From Salmonella enterica subsp. enterica serovar Choleraesuis (GTDB lineage: Bacteria > Pseudomonadota > Gammaproteobacteria > Enterobacterales > Enterobacteriaceae): a DNA stretch of 64,000 nt. The stretch is from NCBI GenBank assembly GCA_022846635.1, contig AP025685.1, forward strand, positions 1,054,001 through 1,118,000, written 5' to 3'. The position numbers were made by a program, and so were the translations under genes. Below the pieces are notes generated by a model, which ran no database searches, was not told where the DNA came from, and worked only from the letters and a program-made list of their open reading frames with translations. Positions 1-8,550 of this stretch are shown here, in pieces (the first letter of the stretch is position 1; each line of letters starts with the position of its first letter).

Positions 1-713
1 CCCGACTGAAAAGTATTTGGGTGCTGGCTCTGCCGCTAATGTTAGCCGGCTGTGCACCCGTTTCGGTGCCCCCAAAAGTTCAGCATGTCAGCATCCCGGC
101 CCCTACGCATCAGATAGCGGACTACCATAAACTTGAGTGCCCGGTTTTATGGAAACTACACGGACAGTTGCCGGAGACCAACAGCGTTTACTGGCTGCGC
201 ATGATGGATTGCGCCGCAGAGATGACGCCAGCCCAGGCCCGTCAGGAGGCCAGCCGCTGGACTGACGATAGCTGGGAAGGTGCCTATAAGCGCAGCATTT
301 TATTGGGCAAAGCCAAAATTACGCCTCAGGAGCGTAGTAAGCTTATCGATGCGCTGGATGCTATGTACGACCAGGTACCGCTGAATCAGCGTACACTGTT
401 TCAGTTATGGCGCGACGGTCAGGCAAGTGAATATCAGCTGTCGCAGGCCCGAACTCGCTATAGCAAACTGCAGCAAAGCAGTGATAAAGAGCTGGATGAC
501 ATGCATCGTGAACAGCAGCAATTACACCGCGAGCTGATTCAAACACAAAGCAAATTGCAGTCACTTACCGATATTGAGCGCCAGCTCTCCAGCCGTAAAT
601 CCAGCGCGCTGGACAGCCACTCATCATTGCCCGACGGCGATCGTCACGACGATGATTCAGCTCAGCCGGATACCCAGCCTGCGCCCAGCCAGTCACCAGA
701 GGGGAATCAATGA
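1..713 (+). CDS. qseG: QseG, outer-membrane lipoprotein of the GlrK/GlrR (QseE/QseF) system (5' end outside window)
   Basis: The frame is open from the window edge, so the true start lies upstream. A hydrophobic stretch ends in a lipobox L-A-G-C (Cys codon at 51-53), which predicts a lipidated outer-membrane protein. The body has the family motif YWLRMMDCA and a heptad-rich, probably coiled-coil segment (YSKLQQSSDKELDD onward) that ends in LTDIERQLSSRK, followed by a polar, acidic, Pro-rich tail. In E. coli QseG sits between the sensor kinase GlrK and the regulator GlrR and assists signalling by the kinase. Here its stop codon overlaps the glrR start (ATGA at 710-713), which suggests translational coupling. 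The family is recognised with confidence; the exact start cannot be seen. Confidence 0.9.
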   Translation, partial: RLKSIWVLALPLMLAGCAPVSVPPKVQHVSIPAPTHQIADYHKLECPVLWKLHGQLPETNSVYWLRMMDCAAEMTPAQARQEASRWTDDSWEGAYKRSILLGKAKITPQERSKLIDALDAMYDQVPLNQRTLFQLWRDGQASEYQLSQARTRYSKLQQSSDKELDDMHREQQQLHRELIQTQSKLQSLTDIERQLSSRKSSALDSHSSLPDGDRHDDDSAQPDTQPAPSQSPEGNQ

Positions 714-2053
714 AGGAGCATCGTAATGCACGGTTATTGCTGGTTGACGACGACCCGGGGCTATTAAAACTTCTGGGGTTGCGGTTATCCAGCGAAGGCT
801 ATCAGGTGCAGACGGCACCGAGCGGTGCGGAAGCGCTGCGACTGCTGGCGCGTGAGAAGGTCGACCTTGTCATCAGCGATTTACGCATGGATGAGATGGA
901 TGGCCTGGCGCTGTTTGCCGAAATCCAAAAAGCCCATCCGGGGATGCCCGTTATTATTTTGACAGCCCATGGGTCAATTCCTGAGGCGGTGACCGCCACT
1001 CAGCAGGGGGTATTTAGCTTTCTGACTAAGCCGGTGGATAAAGAGGCGCTTTATCAGGCAATTGATGAAGCCTTACAGCACTCATCCGGGAGCAGCGATG
1101 AGCCGTGGAGCGAGGATATTCTGACCCGCAGTCCGTTGATGCAGCGTCTGCTGGAACAGGCTCATCTGGTGGCTCAATCAGCCGTCAGCGTTTTGATTTC
1201 CGGGCAAAGTGGTACCGGTAAAGAGGTGCTTGCCAAAGCGATTCATCGCGCAAGTGCCCGTAGCAAAGCGCCGTTTATCGCTATTAACTGTGGCGCTTTG
1301 CCTGAACAGTTGCTGGAATCCGAACTTTTTGGCCATGCTCGAGGAGCCTTTACCGGTGCGGTCAGCAGCCGTGAAGGGTTGTTCCAGGCAGCAGAGGGCG
1401 GCACGCTGTTTCTCGATGAAATTGGCGATATGCCGCTACCGTTACAGGTGAAGCTGTTGCGGGTGTTGCAGGAACGCAAAGTGCGGCCATTGGGCAGCAA
1501 TAACGATATTGATATTGATGTGCGCATTATCTCTGCGACCCACCGGGATCTACCGCGCGCGATGGAGCAGGGTGAGTTTCGTGAAGACCTTTTCTATCGC
1601 CTGAATGTTGTGGCATTACGGCTACCGGCGCTTAATGAGCGCGGCGAGGATATTCCGCTGCTGGCGAACCATTTGCTGCGTCAGTCCGCAGAGCGCCATC
1701 AGTCATCAGCACGTAGTTTCTCTTCCGATGCGATGAAGCGTTTGATGACCGCCGCCTGGCCGGGTAACGTGCGCCAGCTGGTTAACGTTATTGAACAGTG
1801 TGTGGCTTTGTCTCCGGCTCCGGTCATTAGCGATGCGCTGGTGGCACAGGCTTTGGAAGGCGAAAACACCGTACTGCCAACTTTTGCCGAAGCCCGCAAT
1901 CAGTTTGAGCTTAACTATCTACGTAAGTTGCTACAGATAGCGCATGGCAACGTAACGCAGGCGGCGCGCCTTGCCGGGCGTAATCGCACCGATTTCTATA
2001 AACTGCTGGCGCGTCACGAGCTGGATCCGAACCAATTTAAAAGCGAGTTTTGA
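710..2053 (+). CDS. glrR: GlrR (QseF), sigma-54-dependent response regulator
   Basis: 447 residues with three domains. The N-terminal receiver has the acidic cluster D13-D15, the phospho-acceptor Asp57 (in VISDLRM) and Lys107. The central AAA+ domain has Walker A GQSGTGKE (165-172), the sigma-54 contact loop GAFTGA (212-217) and Walker B GTLFLDEIGD (231-240). The C-terminal Fis-type helix-turn-helix contains GNVTQAARLAGRNRTDFYKLL. Together these define an NtrC-class activator of RNA polymerase-sigma-54. In E. coli GlrR activates the sRNA gene glmY and rpoE; glmY normally lies upstream of glrK and would be outside this window. It overlaps qseG by 4 bp and is followed by glnB after 98 bp, the usual enterobacterial order. 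Confidence 0.97.
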   Translation: MKEHRNARLLLVDDDPGLLKLLGLRLSSEGYQVQTAPSGAEALRLLAREKVDLVISDLRMDEMDGLALFAEIQKAHPGMPVIILTAHGSIPEAVTATQQGVFSFLTKPVDKEALYQAIDEALQHSSGSSDEPWSEDILTRSPLMQRLLEQAHLVAQSAVSVLISGQSGTGKEVLAKAIHRASARSKAPFIAINCGALPEQLLESELFGHARGAFTGAVSSREGLFQAAEGGTLFLDEIGDMPLPLQVKLLRVLQERKVRPLGSNNDIDIDVRIISATHRDLPRAMEQGEFREDLFYRLNVVALRLPALNERGEDIPLLANHLLRQSAERHQSSARSFSSDAMKRLMTAAWPGNVRQLVNVIEQCVALSPAPVISDALVAQALEGENTVLPTFAEARNQFELNYLRKLLQIAHGNVTQAARLAGRNRTDFYKLLARHELDPNQFKSEF

Positions 2054-2142
2054 TGCCGCATTCCCGGTGATGATGTGTTATTTTTGGCAGCCTGAAAATC
2101 CGTACAACCGACTGGACTCATCCCTTTAGTGAGTAAATTTAA

Positions 2143-2490
<348 letters not shown>

Positions 2491-2497
2491 TTCTTTC

Positions 2498-2521
2498 CTC
2501 TCCCTTGCGGGAGAGGGCTTT
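2498..2521 (+). terminator. Stem-loop after glnB
   Basis: CCTCTCCC pairs with GGGAGAGG around a TTGC loop (2498-2517), followed by only a weak T-rich stretch. It lies between the convergent ends of glnB and hmp. Confidence 0.6.
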
Positions 2522-2523
2522 GC

Positions 2524-3717
2524 TTAAAGGGCTTTTAGTGGGCCAAAGCATTCGTAGCGAATACGCTCCGGCGCGATACCCAGCTCGGTCAGCTGCTGGT
2601 TAACCGCCTGCATAAAACCAATCGGCCCACACAGATAAAACTGCATATCTTTAGCGCCCAGAGCGCCTTCTAACGGTGCCAGTGCCATCCGACCCGCCGT
2701 GTCAAACGCCGCGCTATTAAGATCCCGCTGGCTCGGCTGGCTGTACCATGTGTGGTGGTTAAATTGACCCAGGCTAGTGCCGATGCGCGCTATTTCATCG
2801 CGAAACGCGTCCCGTTCGCCGTTGCGCGTGACATACAGCCAGTTCACCTGTGCCTGATGGCTACCTTCGGCCAGCGCATCGAGCATTGCCAGCATCGGTG
2901 TCAGGCCTACGCCGGCGGAGATAAGCGTAACCGGGGCCTCTGGTGCAACGTTTAGCGTGAACTCACCGTGTGGTGGGGTTAACTCTACGACATCACCAAC
3001 TTTTGCATGCTGGTGTAGCCATTGTGACACCACGCCGCTATCTTCACGTTTCACCGCTATACGGTAGCTTTTAGCCGCTTTACCGCTTCGGGTCAGGGAG
3101 TACTGGCGAGCCTGACGATGGGCAAAACCCTCTGGTTTAAGGAACAGGCACAGATACTGGCCCGGCAGATAGCTGACTATTTTTCCACCATCGACCGGCT
3201 CCAGCTCGAAGCTGGTAATGATATCGCTTTGAATCGTCTTATTAGTGATGCGGAATGGCCGCACGCCGCGCCAGCCGCCATCTTCGCTGGCGCTAGCCTG
3301 GTAAATTTCAGATTCGCGGGTAATAAATATATCGGCCAGCATTCCATAGGCCTTACCCCATGCTTCAAGCACTTCATCCCCAGGATGAATCATCTCATCA
3401 ATGGTTTCCAGCAAATACTTACCAACAATTGGATACTGGTCAGCGCGAATCAACAGGCTGGCGTGCTTTTGGGCGATAAGCTCTACCGCAGGCAATAGAA
3501 CAGCAAGGTTATCGATATTTTGGGCATAGGCCAGTACGGCATTGAACAGGGCGGTGCTTTGGGCGCCATTGCGCTGATTGCTGGCGTTAAAAACGTCTTT
3601 TAGCTCCGGATGTCCGCTAAGCATTTTGTTGTAAAAGCGGGCGGTAAGCTCTGGGCCAAGGTCGGCAATTACGGGGGCGGTAGATTTGATGATGGCGATA
3701 GTTTGTGCATCAGGCAT
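2524..3717 (-). CDS. hmp: Hmp, flavohaemoglobin nitric oxide dioxygenase
   Basis: 397 residues from the start chosen here. The globin domain has proximal His85 (AQKHASL), distal Tyr29 and Gln53. It is followed by an FAD-binding domain with the RQYSLTRS motif and an NAD-binding domain ([28 protein letters not shown]). The enzyme turns NO and O2 into nitrate using NAD(P)H. An upstream in-frame start at 3762 would add 15 residues, but MPDAQTI at 3717 matches the family start and follows an AAGGAG ribosome site. Hmp is divergent from glyA as in E. coli, and an NsrR-type operator lies just upstream. The sequence is noticeably diverged from E. coli Hmp but no key residue is missing. Confidence 0.96.
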   Translation of the reverse strand: MPDAQTIAIIKSTAPVIADLGPELTARFYNKMLSGHPELKDVFNASNQRNGAQSTALFNAVLAYAQNIDNLAVLLPAVELIAQKHASLLIRADQYPIVGKYLLETIDEMIHPGDEVLEAWGKAYGMLADIFITRESEIYQASASEDGGWRGVRPFRITNKTIQSDIITSFELEPVDGGKIVSYLPGQYLCLFLKPEGFAHRQARQYSLTRSGKAAKSYRIAVKREDSGVVSQWLHQHAKVGDVVELTPPHGEFTLNVAPEAPVTLISAGVGLTPMLAMLDALAEGSHQAQVNWLYVTRNGERDAFRDEIARIGTSLGQFNHHTWYSQPSQRDLNSAAFDTAGRMALAPLEGALGAKDMQFYLCGPIGFMQAVNQQLTELGIAPERIRYECFGPLKAL

Positions 3718-3732
3718 GGGGTGTCTCCTTTT

Positions 3733-3755
3733 AAGTTGCATATAAAATACACCTT
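3733..3755 (-). promoter_or_regulatory. Probable NsrR operator of hmp
   Basis: A 23-bp imperfect palindrome with half-sites AAGTTGCAT and ATACACCTT. It agrees with the NsrR consensus (AAGATGCATTT-N-AAATGCATCTT) at 18 of 22 fixed positions. It ends about 15 bp upstream of the hmp start codon, where it would cover the promoter or the initial transcribed region. NsrR is the NO-sensing Fe-S repressor of hmp in enterobacteria. Confidence 0.75.
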
Positions 3756-3813
3756 CATGCAATGGTTTTGCTACCAGAAAATAACCATACAGAATGTATT
3801 TTTTAACGCAATG

Positions 3814-3826
3814 TGAAAAAAGCTCA
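3814..3826 (+). promoter_or_regulatory. Candidate MetR site upstream of glyA (distal)
   Basis: TGAA-N5-CTCA matches the MetR consensus TGAA-N5-TTCA at 7 of 8 positions. MetR activates glyA in E. coli from the glyA-hmp intergenic region. A short motif like this is weak evidence by itself. Confidence 0.4.
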
Positions 3827-3895
3827 CATTTCTCATAAAAAAATCATCATGCTTCCTAAGCATGGAAAAACTGAGGAGAATCCCTGTTTAATACC

Positions 3896-3911
3896 ATGCA
3901 ATCGTTTGCGT
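3896..3911 (+). promoter_or_regulatory. PurR operator of glyA
   Basis: ATGCAATCGTTTGCGT fits the PurR consensus ANGCAANCGNTTNCNT at all 11 fixed positions. It lies about 40 bp upstream of the glyA -10 element. PurR represses glyA in E. coli. Confidence 0.85.
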
Positions 3912-3921
3912 GATGAATTTG

Positions 3922-3934
3922 TCAAGACTGTTCA
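3922..3934 (+). promoter_or_regulatory. Candidate MetR site upstream of glyA (proximal)
   Basis: TCAA-N5-TTCA matches the MetR consensus at 7 of 8 positions and lies next to the presumed -35 region of glyA. It could form a pair with the site at 3814, but this is tentative. Confidence 0.35.
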
Positions 3935-3950
3935 CCCAGATTTAATTCGT

Positions 3951-3956
3951 TATACT
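3951..3956 (+). promoter_or_regulatory. -10 element of the glyA promoter
   Basis: TATACT with a poor -35 (TGTTCA at 3929-3934, 16-bp spacer), as expected for an activator-dependent promoter. It is 67 bp upstream of the start codon. Confidence 0.6.
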
Positions 3957-4023
3957 GTTGCCTCGCCCGATGCCGGGCCATTACCCGTTGCACCATTATC
4001 GTTAGCTGAGTCAGGAGATGCGG

Positions 4024-5277
4024 ATGTTAAAGCGTGAAATGAATATTGCCGATTACGATGCCGAGTTATGGCAGGCTATGGAGCAGGAGAAGGTACGTCA
4101 GGAAGAGCATATTGAACTGATCGCCTCCGAAAACTACACCAGCCCGCGTGTGATGCAGGCTCAGGGATCTCAGCTAACCAACAAATACGCCGAAGGTTAC
4201 CCAGGCAAGCGTTACTACGGTGGTTGTGAGCATGTGGATGTTGTTGAGCAGCTGGCTATCGATCGCGCTAAGGAGCTGTTCGGCGCAGACTATGCCAACG
4301 TACAGCCGCATTCCGGCTCACAGGCAAACTTTGCCGTTTATACTACGCTGCTGCAGCCTGGCGACACCGTTCTTGGGATGAACCTGGCCCACGGTGGCCA
4401 CCTGACCCACGGTTCTCCGGTTAACTTCTCCGGCAAGCTTTATAACATCGTGCCTTACGGCATCGATGAAACGGGTCATATCGATTACGCTGACCTGGAA
4501 AAACAGGCAAAAGAGCACAAGCCAAAGATGATTATCGGCGGCTTCTCGGCCTATTCCGGCGTGGTTGACTGGGCGAAGATGCGTGAAATTGCCGACAGCA
4601 TCGGTGCTTATCTGTTTGTGGATATGGCTCACGTAGCCGGTCTGGTTGCTGCGGGCGTGTATCCGAATCCGGTCCCACATGCTCACGTGGTTACCACCAC
4701 CACCCATAAAACCCTCGCGGGTCCACGCGGTGGTTTGATCCTGGCGAAAGACGGTAGCGAAGAGCTGTATAAGAAGCTGAATTCTGCCGTATTCCCAGGC
4801 GCTCAGGGCGGCCCGCTGATGCACGTTATTGCCGGTAAAGCCGTTGCGCTCAAAGAGGCTATGGAGCCAGAGTTTAAAGCTTATCAGCAGCAGGTGGCAA
4901 AAAACGCGAAGGCGATGGTTGAGGTGTTTATCGATCGTGGTTACAACGTGGTTTCTGGCGGTACCGACAACCACCTGTTCCTGCTGGATCTGGTTGATAA
5001 AAACCTGACTGGTAAAGAAGCTGATGCGGCACTGGGCCGGGCCAACATCACCGTGAACAAAAACAGCGTACCTAACGATCCGAAAAGCCCGTTTGTTACT
5101 TCCGGTGTGCGTATCGGTACTCCAGCGGTTACCCGTCGCGGTTTTAAAGAGGCCGAAGTTCGTGAACTGGCTGGCTGGATGTGCGACGTGCTGGATAGCA
5201 TTAACGATGAAGCGGTGATTGAAAATACTAAGCAGAAGGTTCTGGCTATCTGCGAACGCTTCCCGGTATATGCCTGA
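4024..5277 (+). CDS. glyA: GlyA, serine hydroxymethyltransferase
   Basis: 417 residues, the same length as the E. coli enzyme. This PLP enzyme interconverts serine plus tetrahydrofolate with glycine plus 5,10-methylene-THF and is the main source of one-carbon units. It has the PLP-lysine motif [14 protein letters not shown] (Lys229) and the [12 protein letters not shown] and SENYTSPRV signatures. I chose the ATG at 4024 ([12 protein letters not shown]) over the in-frame ATG at 4018, because CAGGAG at 4011-4016 is properly spaced only for 4024. It is a single-gene unit with its own terminator. A 336-codon open frame on the opposite strand is a by-product of its codon use. Confidence 0.98.
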   Translation: MLKREMNIADYDAELWQAMEQEKVRQEEHIELIASENYTSPRVMQAQGSQLTNKYAEGYPGKRYYGGCEHVDVVEQLAIDRAKELFGADYANVQPHSGSQANFAVYTTLLQPGDTVLGMNLAHGGHLTHGSPVNFSGKLYNIVPYGIDETGHIDYADLEKQAKEHKPKMIIGGFSAYSGVVDWAKMREIADSIGAYLFVDMAHVAGLVAAGVYPNPVPHAHVVTTTTHKTLAGPRGGLILAKDGSEELYKKLNSAVFPGAQGGPLMHVIAGKAVALKEAMEPEFKAYQQQVAKNAKAMVEVFIDRGYNVVSGGTDNHLFLLDLVDKNLTGKEADAALGRANITVNKNSVPNDPKSPFVTSGVRIGTPAVTRRGFKEAEVRELAGWMCDVLDSINDEAVIENTKQKVLAICERFPVYA

Positions 5278-5292
5278 TAAGGTATCTATCTG

Positions 5293-5318
5293 AAAACGGG
5301 GCCACAGGCCCCGTTTTT
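5293..5318. terminator. Terminator between glyA and the convergent YrbL-like gene
   Basis: AAAACGGGGCC, an ACA loop and GGCCCCGTTTT form a perfect 11-bp stem followed by T residues. The flanking A and T tracts let it work in both directions. Confidence 0.9.
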
Positions 5319-5339
5319 GTATCTGCAATATCTCTCGGT

Positions 5340-5942
5340 TCAGGCGTCTAGCGTGTAGTGGTATTCCCGCTCAATTAGTTCACTAAACTCAGAAAACCTT
5401 TTCTCCAGCTCGGCATTTGCCACTCTATGGCTAAAGTAAACCACCGGGAAGAACGCCGAAGAGCCCAGGTTATCGACCACTACAATCTGCTTTTGGTGCG
5501 TTTCGTCTTCCCGCACGACCAGATTGTAGGGATGAAGCTTGCGGGTAATTAGCCAGCCCTGTTGTGCCTCTTTTTTGAAACGCAGCCAGGCTTTATCTAA
5601 CCAGTCAATAGATTGCTGAATTTGCGACCACTCGTGCAAATAAGTAGCCAGCGTTTTTGACTCGTTATTATCGCTGCTGGTGATGCGTTCATAAACAAAT
5701 CCCAGCCCGAGATTTGTCGTCACAGTACCGTAATATTGGGCTACCGCCGGGTTATCAATATGCTTATTTTTTATGAAATGGTAATAGCGTAATTCACGCT
5801 CGGTTTCGACCAGGCCGCTGGCCGTAGTCTGATGATGAATCTTAATACACAGAGAGTCATTCTCTGGGTGCTGATAGCAGGAACGATGACCGCCGCGGGC
5901 AATCAGCAATTCGGGAGTTAATGTTATAGCTGGCGCTGACAT
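5340..5942 (-). CDS. YrbL-family (PhoP regulatory network) protein kinase-like protein
   Basis: 200 residues resembling E. coli YrbL. I matched the start (ARGGHRSCYQHPEN, compare GTGRHRKCYAHPED), the CIKI lysine strand, ERELRYYHF, YYGTV, GFVYERI, a catalytic-loop-like KLHPYNLVV and VVDNLGSS in the position of a DFG motif. The fold looks like a degenerate protein kinase; no substrate is known to me. In E. coli yrbL is elsewhere on the chromosome and is activated by PhoP, so this copy next to glyA is a paralogue or relocated gene. AAGGAT precedes the ATG. I saw no clear PhoP box upstream. Family call fairly sure, function unknown. Confidence 0.8.
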   Translation of the reverse strand: MSAPAITLTPELLIARGGHRSCYQHPENDSLCIKIHHQTTASGLVETERELRYYHFIKNKHIDNPAVAQYYGTVTTNLGLGFVYERITSSDNNESKTLATYLHEWSQIQQSIDWLDKAWLRFKKEAQQGWLITRKLHPYNLVVREDETHQKQIVVVDNLGSSAFFPVVYFSHRVANAELEKRFSEFSELIEREYHYTLDA

Positions 5943-6056
5943 AGCCTATATCCTTACCGTTAGGTCAGGCGTCAGGCTAATTTAGAGGATATTAACCATA
6001 TATCAACGCAGTGAGATCTGGCCCTTGCGGGCGGTAAAGCTGCCGTTAATTGCTAA

Positions 6057-6080
6057 ACCTGGCCGCTTAACCGGCCAGGT
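6057..6080 (-). terminator. Stem-loop downstream of the MFS gene
   Basis: ACCTGGCCG and CGGCCAGGT form a perfect 9-bp stem with a 6-base loop, 12 bp after the MFS stop codon. On the minus strand it is followed by TTTAGC, so the T-tract is short. Confidence 0.6.
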
Positions 6081-6091
6081 ATTAACCAGTA

Positions 6092-7501
6092 TCAGATATG
6101 TTCCAGGTCAATTCCTCGGGTTCGTGGCCCGAACAACCCCACCGAAAGCATGACCATCAGCATACTAAAGACGATAAAAGCAATGACGCCACCGCTACCG
6201 GCATAATTAAGGATAAAGCCAATCATCAGGCTGGTTAGTGCAGTGGACAGGCGGCTAAATGAATAACAAAAACCTACGGCTCTGGCGCGAATCGCGGTAG
6301 GGAATACCTCAGCCTGATAGGCGTGATAGCTTATAGTCAGCCAGGCATTTGACCAGGTGATGACAAACCCGCAAATCACTAGCAGCCAGGGGTTTTGCTG
6401 TAATGCAAACAGTGTCCCGAATATGACAGTGGTGAGCGCCGAGAAAACGATTTGCCATTTATTTTCCAGTTTATCGGCAAAGCGGCTGCAAATCAGGCAG
6501 CCAATGGGATAGGCCAGAGTGATGAAAAATGCATATTGCAGGCTGTGAGTAAATCCTGCCCCCTGGCCTGACAGGAGGTTCGGCAGCCAGTTACCGAACC
6601 CAAAAAAACCTATTGCCTGGAAAAAATTCATCGCCATGAGCATTAGCGTACGCTGACGATAGCGTGGCGACCAAATCTCTTTAAAACCACTGGTTTTAGC
6701 CGCAATGGTATGGTGCGGTGTGGCAATTAGCGGTGCCGGGTGCTTAATCCCGCAGCGGCGCTCCATGGTCTGAAGCACCTCTCCGGCCTCGCTATGACGT
6801 CCTTGCTCTGCCAGCCAGCGCGCAGATTCGGGCAACTTCTTTCGTACAACCCAGATAACCAGCGAGCAAACGGCTCCCGCGATGACTACCCAGCGCCAGC
6901 CGCTTAATCCCAGGATATTTAAGGGGACCAGCCACCAGGACATGAGAGCCACGCAGGGAACCGACAGAAACTGAATAAAGAATGCCCACGCAAAGGCTTT
7001 ATTACGCAGCTGGGTTGGTATCCATTCACTAAGGTAAGTATCAATAGTTACCAGCTCCACGCCCAGACCGATGCCTACCAAAAAGCGGCACAGAATCACG
7101 CCCTCGGCGCTGCTTTGGGCCGCCATAAGCAGGGAAAAAGTACCGTACCAGGCCAGTGCCAGCATAAAAGTGAGACGGCGACCAAAGCGGTCGGCTCCCG
7201 GTGCCAGCAGGCTGGCGCCAAGAAACAGTCCGAGGAAAGTGGCGCAGGCAAAAGCCGCCTGATCTGGGATCCCTATAAGCCCGGCACTGCCTTCATGAAA
7301 TATTCCATCGGCGACTAAACCCCGGCTTATCCATCCGGTCTGGAACAGGTCATAAAGTTCGAAGAATCCGCCGAGTGAAATTAGCACAATAAAGCGCCAC
7401 AGACCGGGAGAGGAGGGCAGAGCATCAATACGTTCAACCAGCGGGCTGCGCGGTGCAACGGCTGGGCGAGCGGTGGAAATGGCACTACTCACTTCAGACA
7501 T
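6092..7501 (-). CDS. MFS transporter, sugar-porter/metabolite:H+ symporter type
   Basis: 469 residues with about 12 hydrophobic segments. The loop after TM2 has the MFS signature DRFGRRLTF. RFLVGIGLGVE follows in TM4, PESARWLAEQGR at the end of the first half (compare PESPRWL of sugar porters), and FPTAIRARAVG in the second half. An N-terminal cytoplasmic tail of about 35 residues precedes TM1. The substrate cannot be told from the sequence, and no catabolic genes adjoin it to suggest one. It lies between the YrbL-like gene and a divergent YnfC-like gene in a region that differs from E. coli, so it is probably accessory. Confidence 0.85.
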   Translation of the reverse strand: MSEVSSAISTARPAVAPRSPLVERIDALPSSPGLWRFIVLISLGGFFELYDLFQTGWISRGLVADGIFHEGSAGLIGIPDQAAFACATFLGLFLGASLLAPGADRFGRRLTFMLALAWYGTFSLLMAAQSSAEGVILCRFLVGIGLGVELVTIDTYLSEWIPTQLRNKAFAWAFFIQFLSVPCVALMSWWLVPLNILGLSGWRWVVIAGAVCSLVIWVVRKKLPESARWLAEQGRHSEAGEVLQTMERRCGIKHPAPLIATPHHTIAAKTSGFKEIWSPRYRQRTLMLMAMNFFQAIGFFGFGNWLPNLLSGQGAGFTHSLQYAFFITLAYPIGCLICSRFADKLENKWQIVFSALTTVIFGTLFALQQNPWLLVICGFVITWSNAWLTISYHAYQAEVFPTAIRARAVGFCYSFSRLSTALTSLMIGFILNYAGSGGVIAFIVFSMLMVMLSVGLFGPRTRGIDLEHI

Positions 7502-7619
7502 AACGGAACCTCGATAAGATAAGATTCTTTAATGTTAAATTAATGTAAATAGTGTTAAGTGCTTTTATGCGAATAGAGATGTTAAATTTAAGTGGGATAT
7601 AGCCTTGTCTGGCGTCAGG

Positions 7620-7633
7620 CAGATAATTATCTG
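7620..7633. repeat. 14-bp perfect palindrome between the divergent MFS and YnfC-like genes
   Basis: CAGATAATTATCTG is a perfect palindrome in the 237-bp divergent intergenic region, 106 bp upstream of the YnfC-like start. It could be an operator for either gene; no known regulator consensus was recognised. Confidence 0.4.
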
Positions 7634-7738
7634 GCGGCTCAAAAGTGGGGCTTTGCGCCCTGGCAAAAATAACTCAACCAGATTGATTAAATAGCGCCAT
7701 ACTAACCAGAATCTAATCTGTCAGGGTTTAACAGTTTG

Positions 7739-8470
7739 ATGTTAAGAGCATTGATAGCCTCTGCGCTTGTCCTGATGCAGGCAGGTATTTGCCACGCACA
7801 GACGGTGCCGCCGTTTAGCCCCATTATGTCTAGCTTCTCAAATGAGCTGGACTTTGATGCGTTGCGTGGGCATGTTCGCCGCTTTGAGCAGACGCTGTAC
7901 GACCAAAACCAGCTTCCGCTTATGGTGGCTCGCGGTGAGTTTGATGCCGGAGGCTGTCTCACGCGTTATCAGCGCGTAGATAACGTTAACCAGCAGCAAA
8001 TAACCCTGGTACGTGATGAGAGCAATCGGGCGCTGGTGGCGCTGGAAAACCCGGCACAGCAGATCCATCTGACAGACAAGTGCCAGATTGCGTCTACCGA
8101 AGGCAAAGATGATATTCATCGTCAGTACATCTACCAGAAAAACCTGCTGGTGAAAGTGAAAGACGCCCACGATGGCTATGTCTACAAAGAATATTTCTAT
8201 ACGCCGGAAGCGATGCCCAAAATTGTGGTCTGGTACAGTGATGATAGCGATGTTCTTATGCTTACCGAACCGAAAAAGCGCCTGAGCGATCCCTGGGACT
8301 TTGTGACCCAGGGTTACGATAACGGCCATCCGGTGTATCAGGCTTTTAAAAAATGCCACTATGACAACTATGCGAATCCCACTGGCTGTGCGTTGATTAT
8401 CGATAATCAGGGAGGAGCGGCAGGCCAGACGGTGCAGGAAATACGCTATAGCATCTCTTATTACCATTGA
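7739..8470 (+). CDS. YnfC-family (UPF0257) protein, apparently secreted rather than lipidated
   Basis: 243 residues from the ATG at 7739 (a TTG lies just before it). Similarity to the E. coli lipoprotein YnfC is clear in FSPIMSSFSNELDFDALRGHVRRFEQTL, read in parts, the Cys-containing GCLTRYQ and TDKCQIAS regions, and the C-terminal CHYDNYANPTGCALII. The N-terminus is a signal peptide (LRALIASALVLMQAGICHA). E. coli YnfC has a lipobox, whereas here the Cys follows Ile and a signal peptidase I site (CHA/QT) is more likely, which predicts a periplasmic protein. Function unknown. It is followed by hcaT after 80 bp. The AGGG ribosome site is 12 bases from the ATG, so the start is moderately sure. 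Confidence 0.75.
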   Translation: MLRALIASALVLMQAGICHAQTVPPFSPIMSSFSNELDFDALRGHVRRFEQTLYDQNQLPLMVARGEFDAGGCLTRYQRVDNVNQQQITLVRDESNRALVALENPAQQIHLTDKCQIASTEGKDDIHRQYIYQKNLLVKVKDAHDGYVYKEYFYTPEAMPKIVVWYSDDSDVLMLTEPKKRLSDPWDFVTQGYDNGHPVYQAFKKCHYDNYANPTGCALIIDNQGGAAGQTVQEIRYSISYYH

Positions 8471-8550
8471 CCTCTAAACCTCAAAGACAAACGCTTGCGT
8501 ACCATTTAATGCTCTGACAGAGTAGCGCCCGACCATCAAGGGAGGGTGAC

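Noticed and set aside
4318..5328. 336-codon open frame antisense to glyA
   Set aside because: It mirrors the biased codons of a highly expressed gene, has no ribosome site and no recognisable family.
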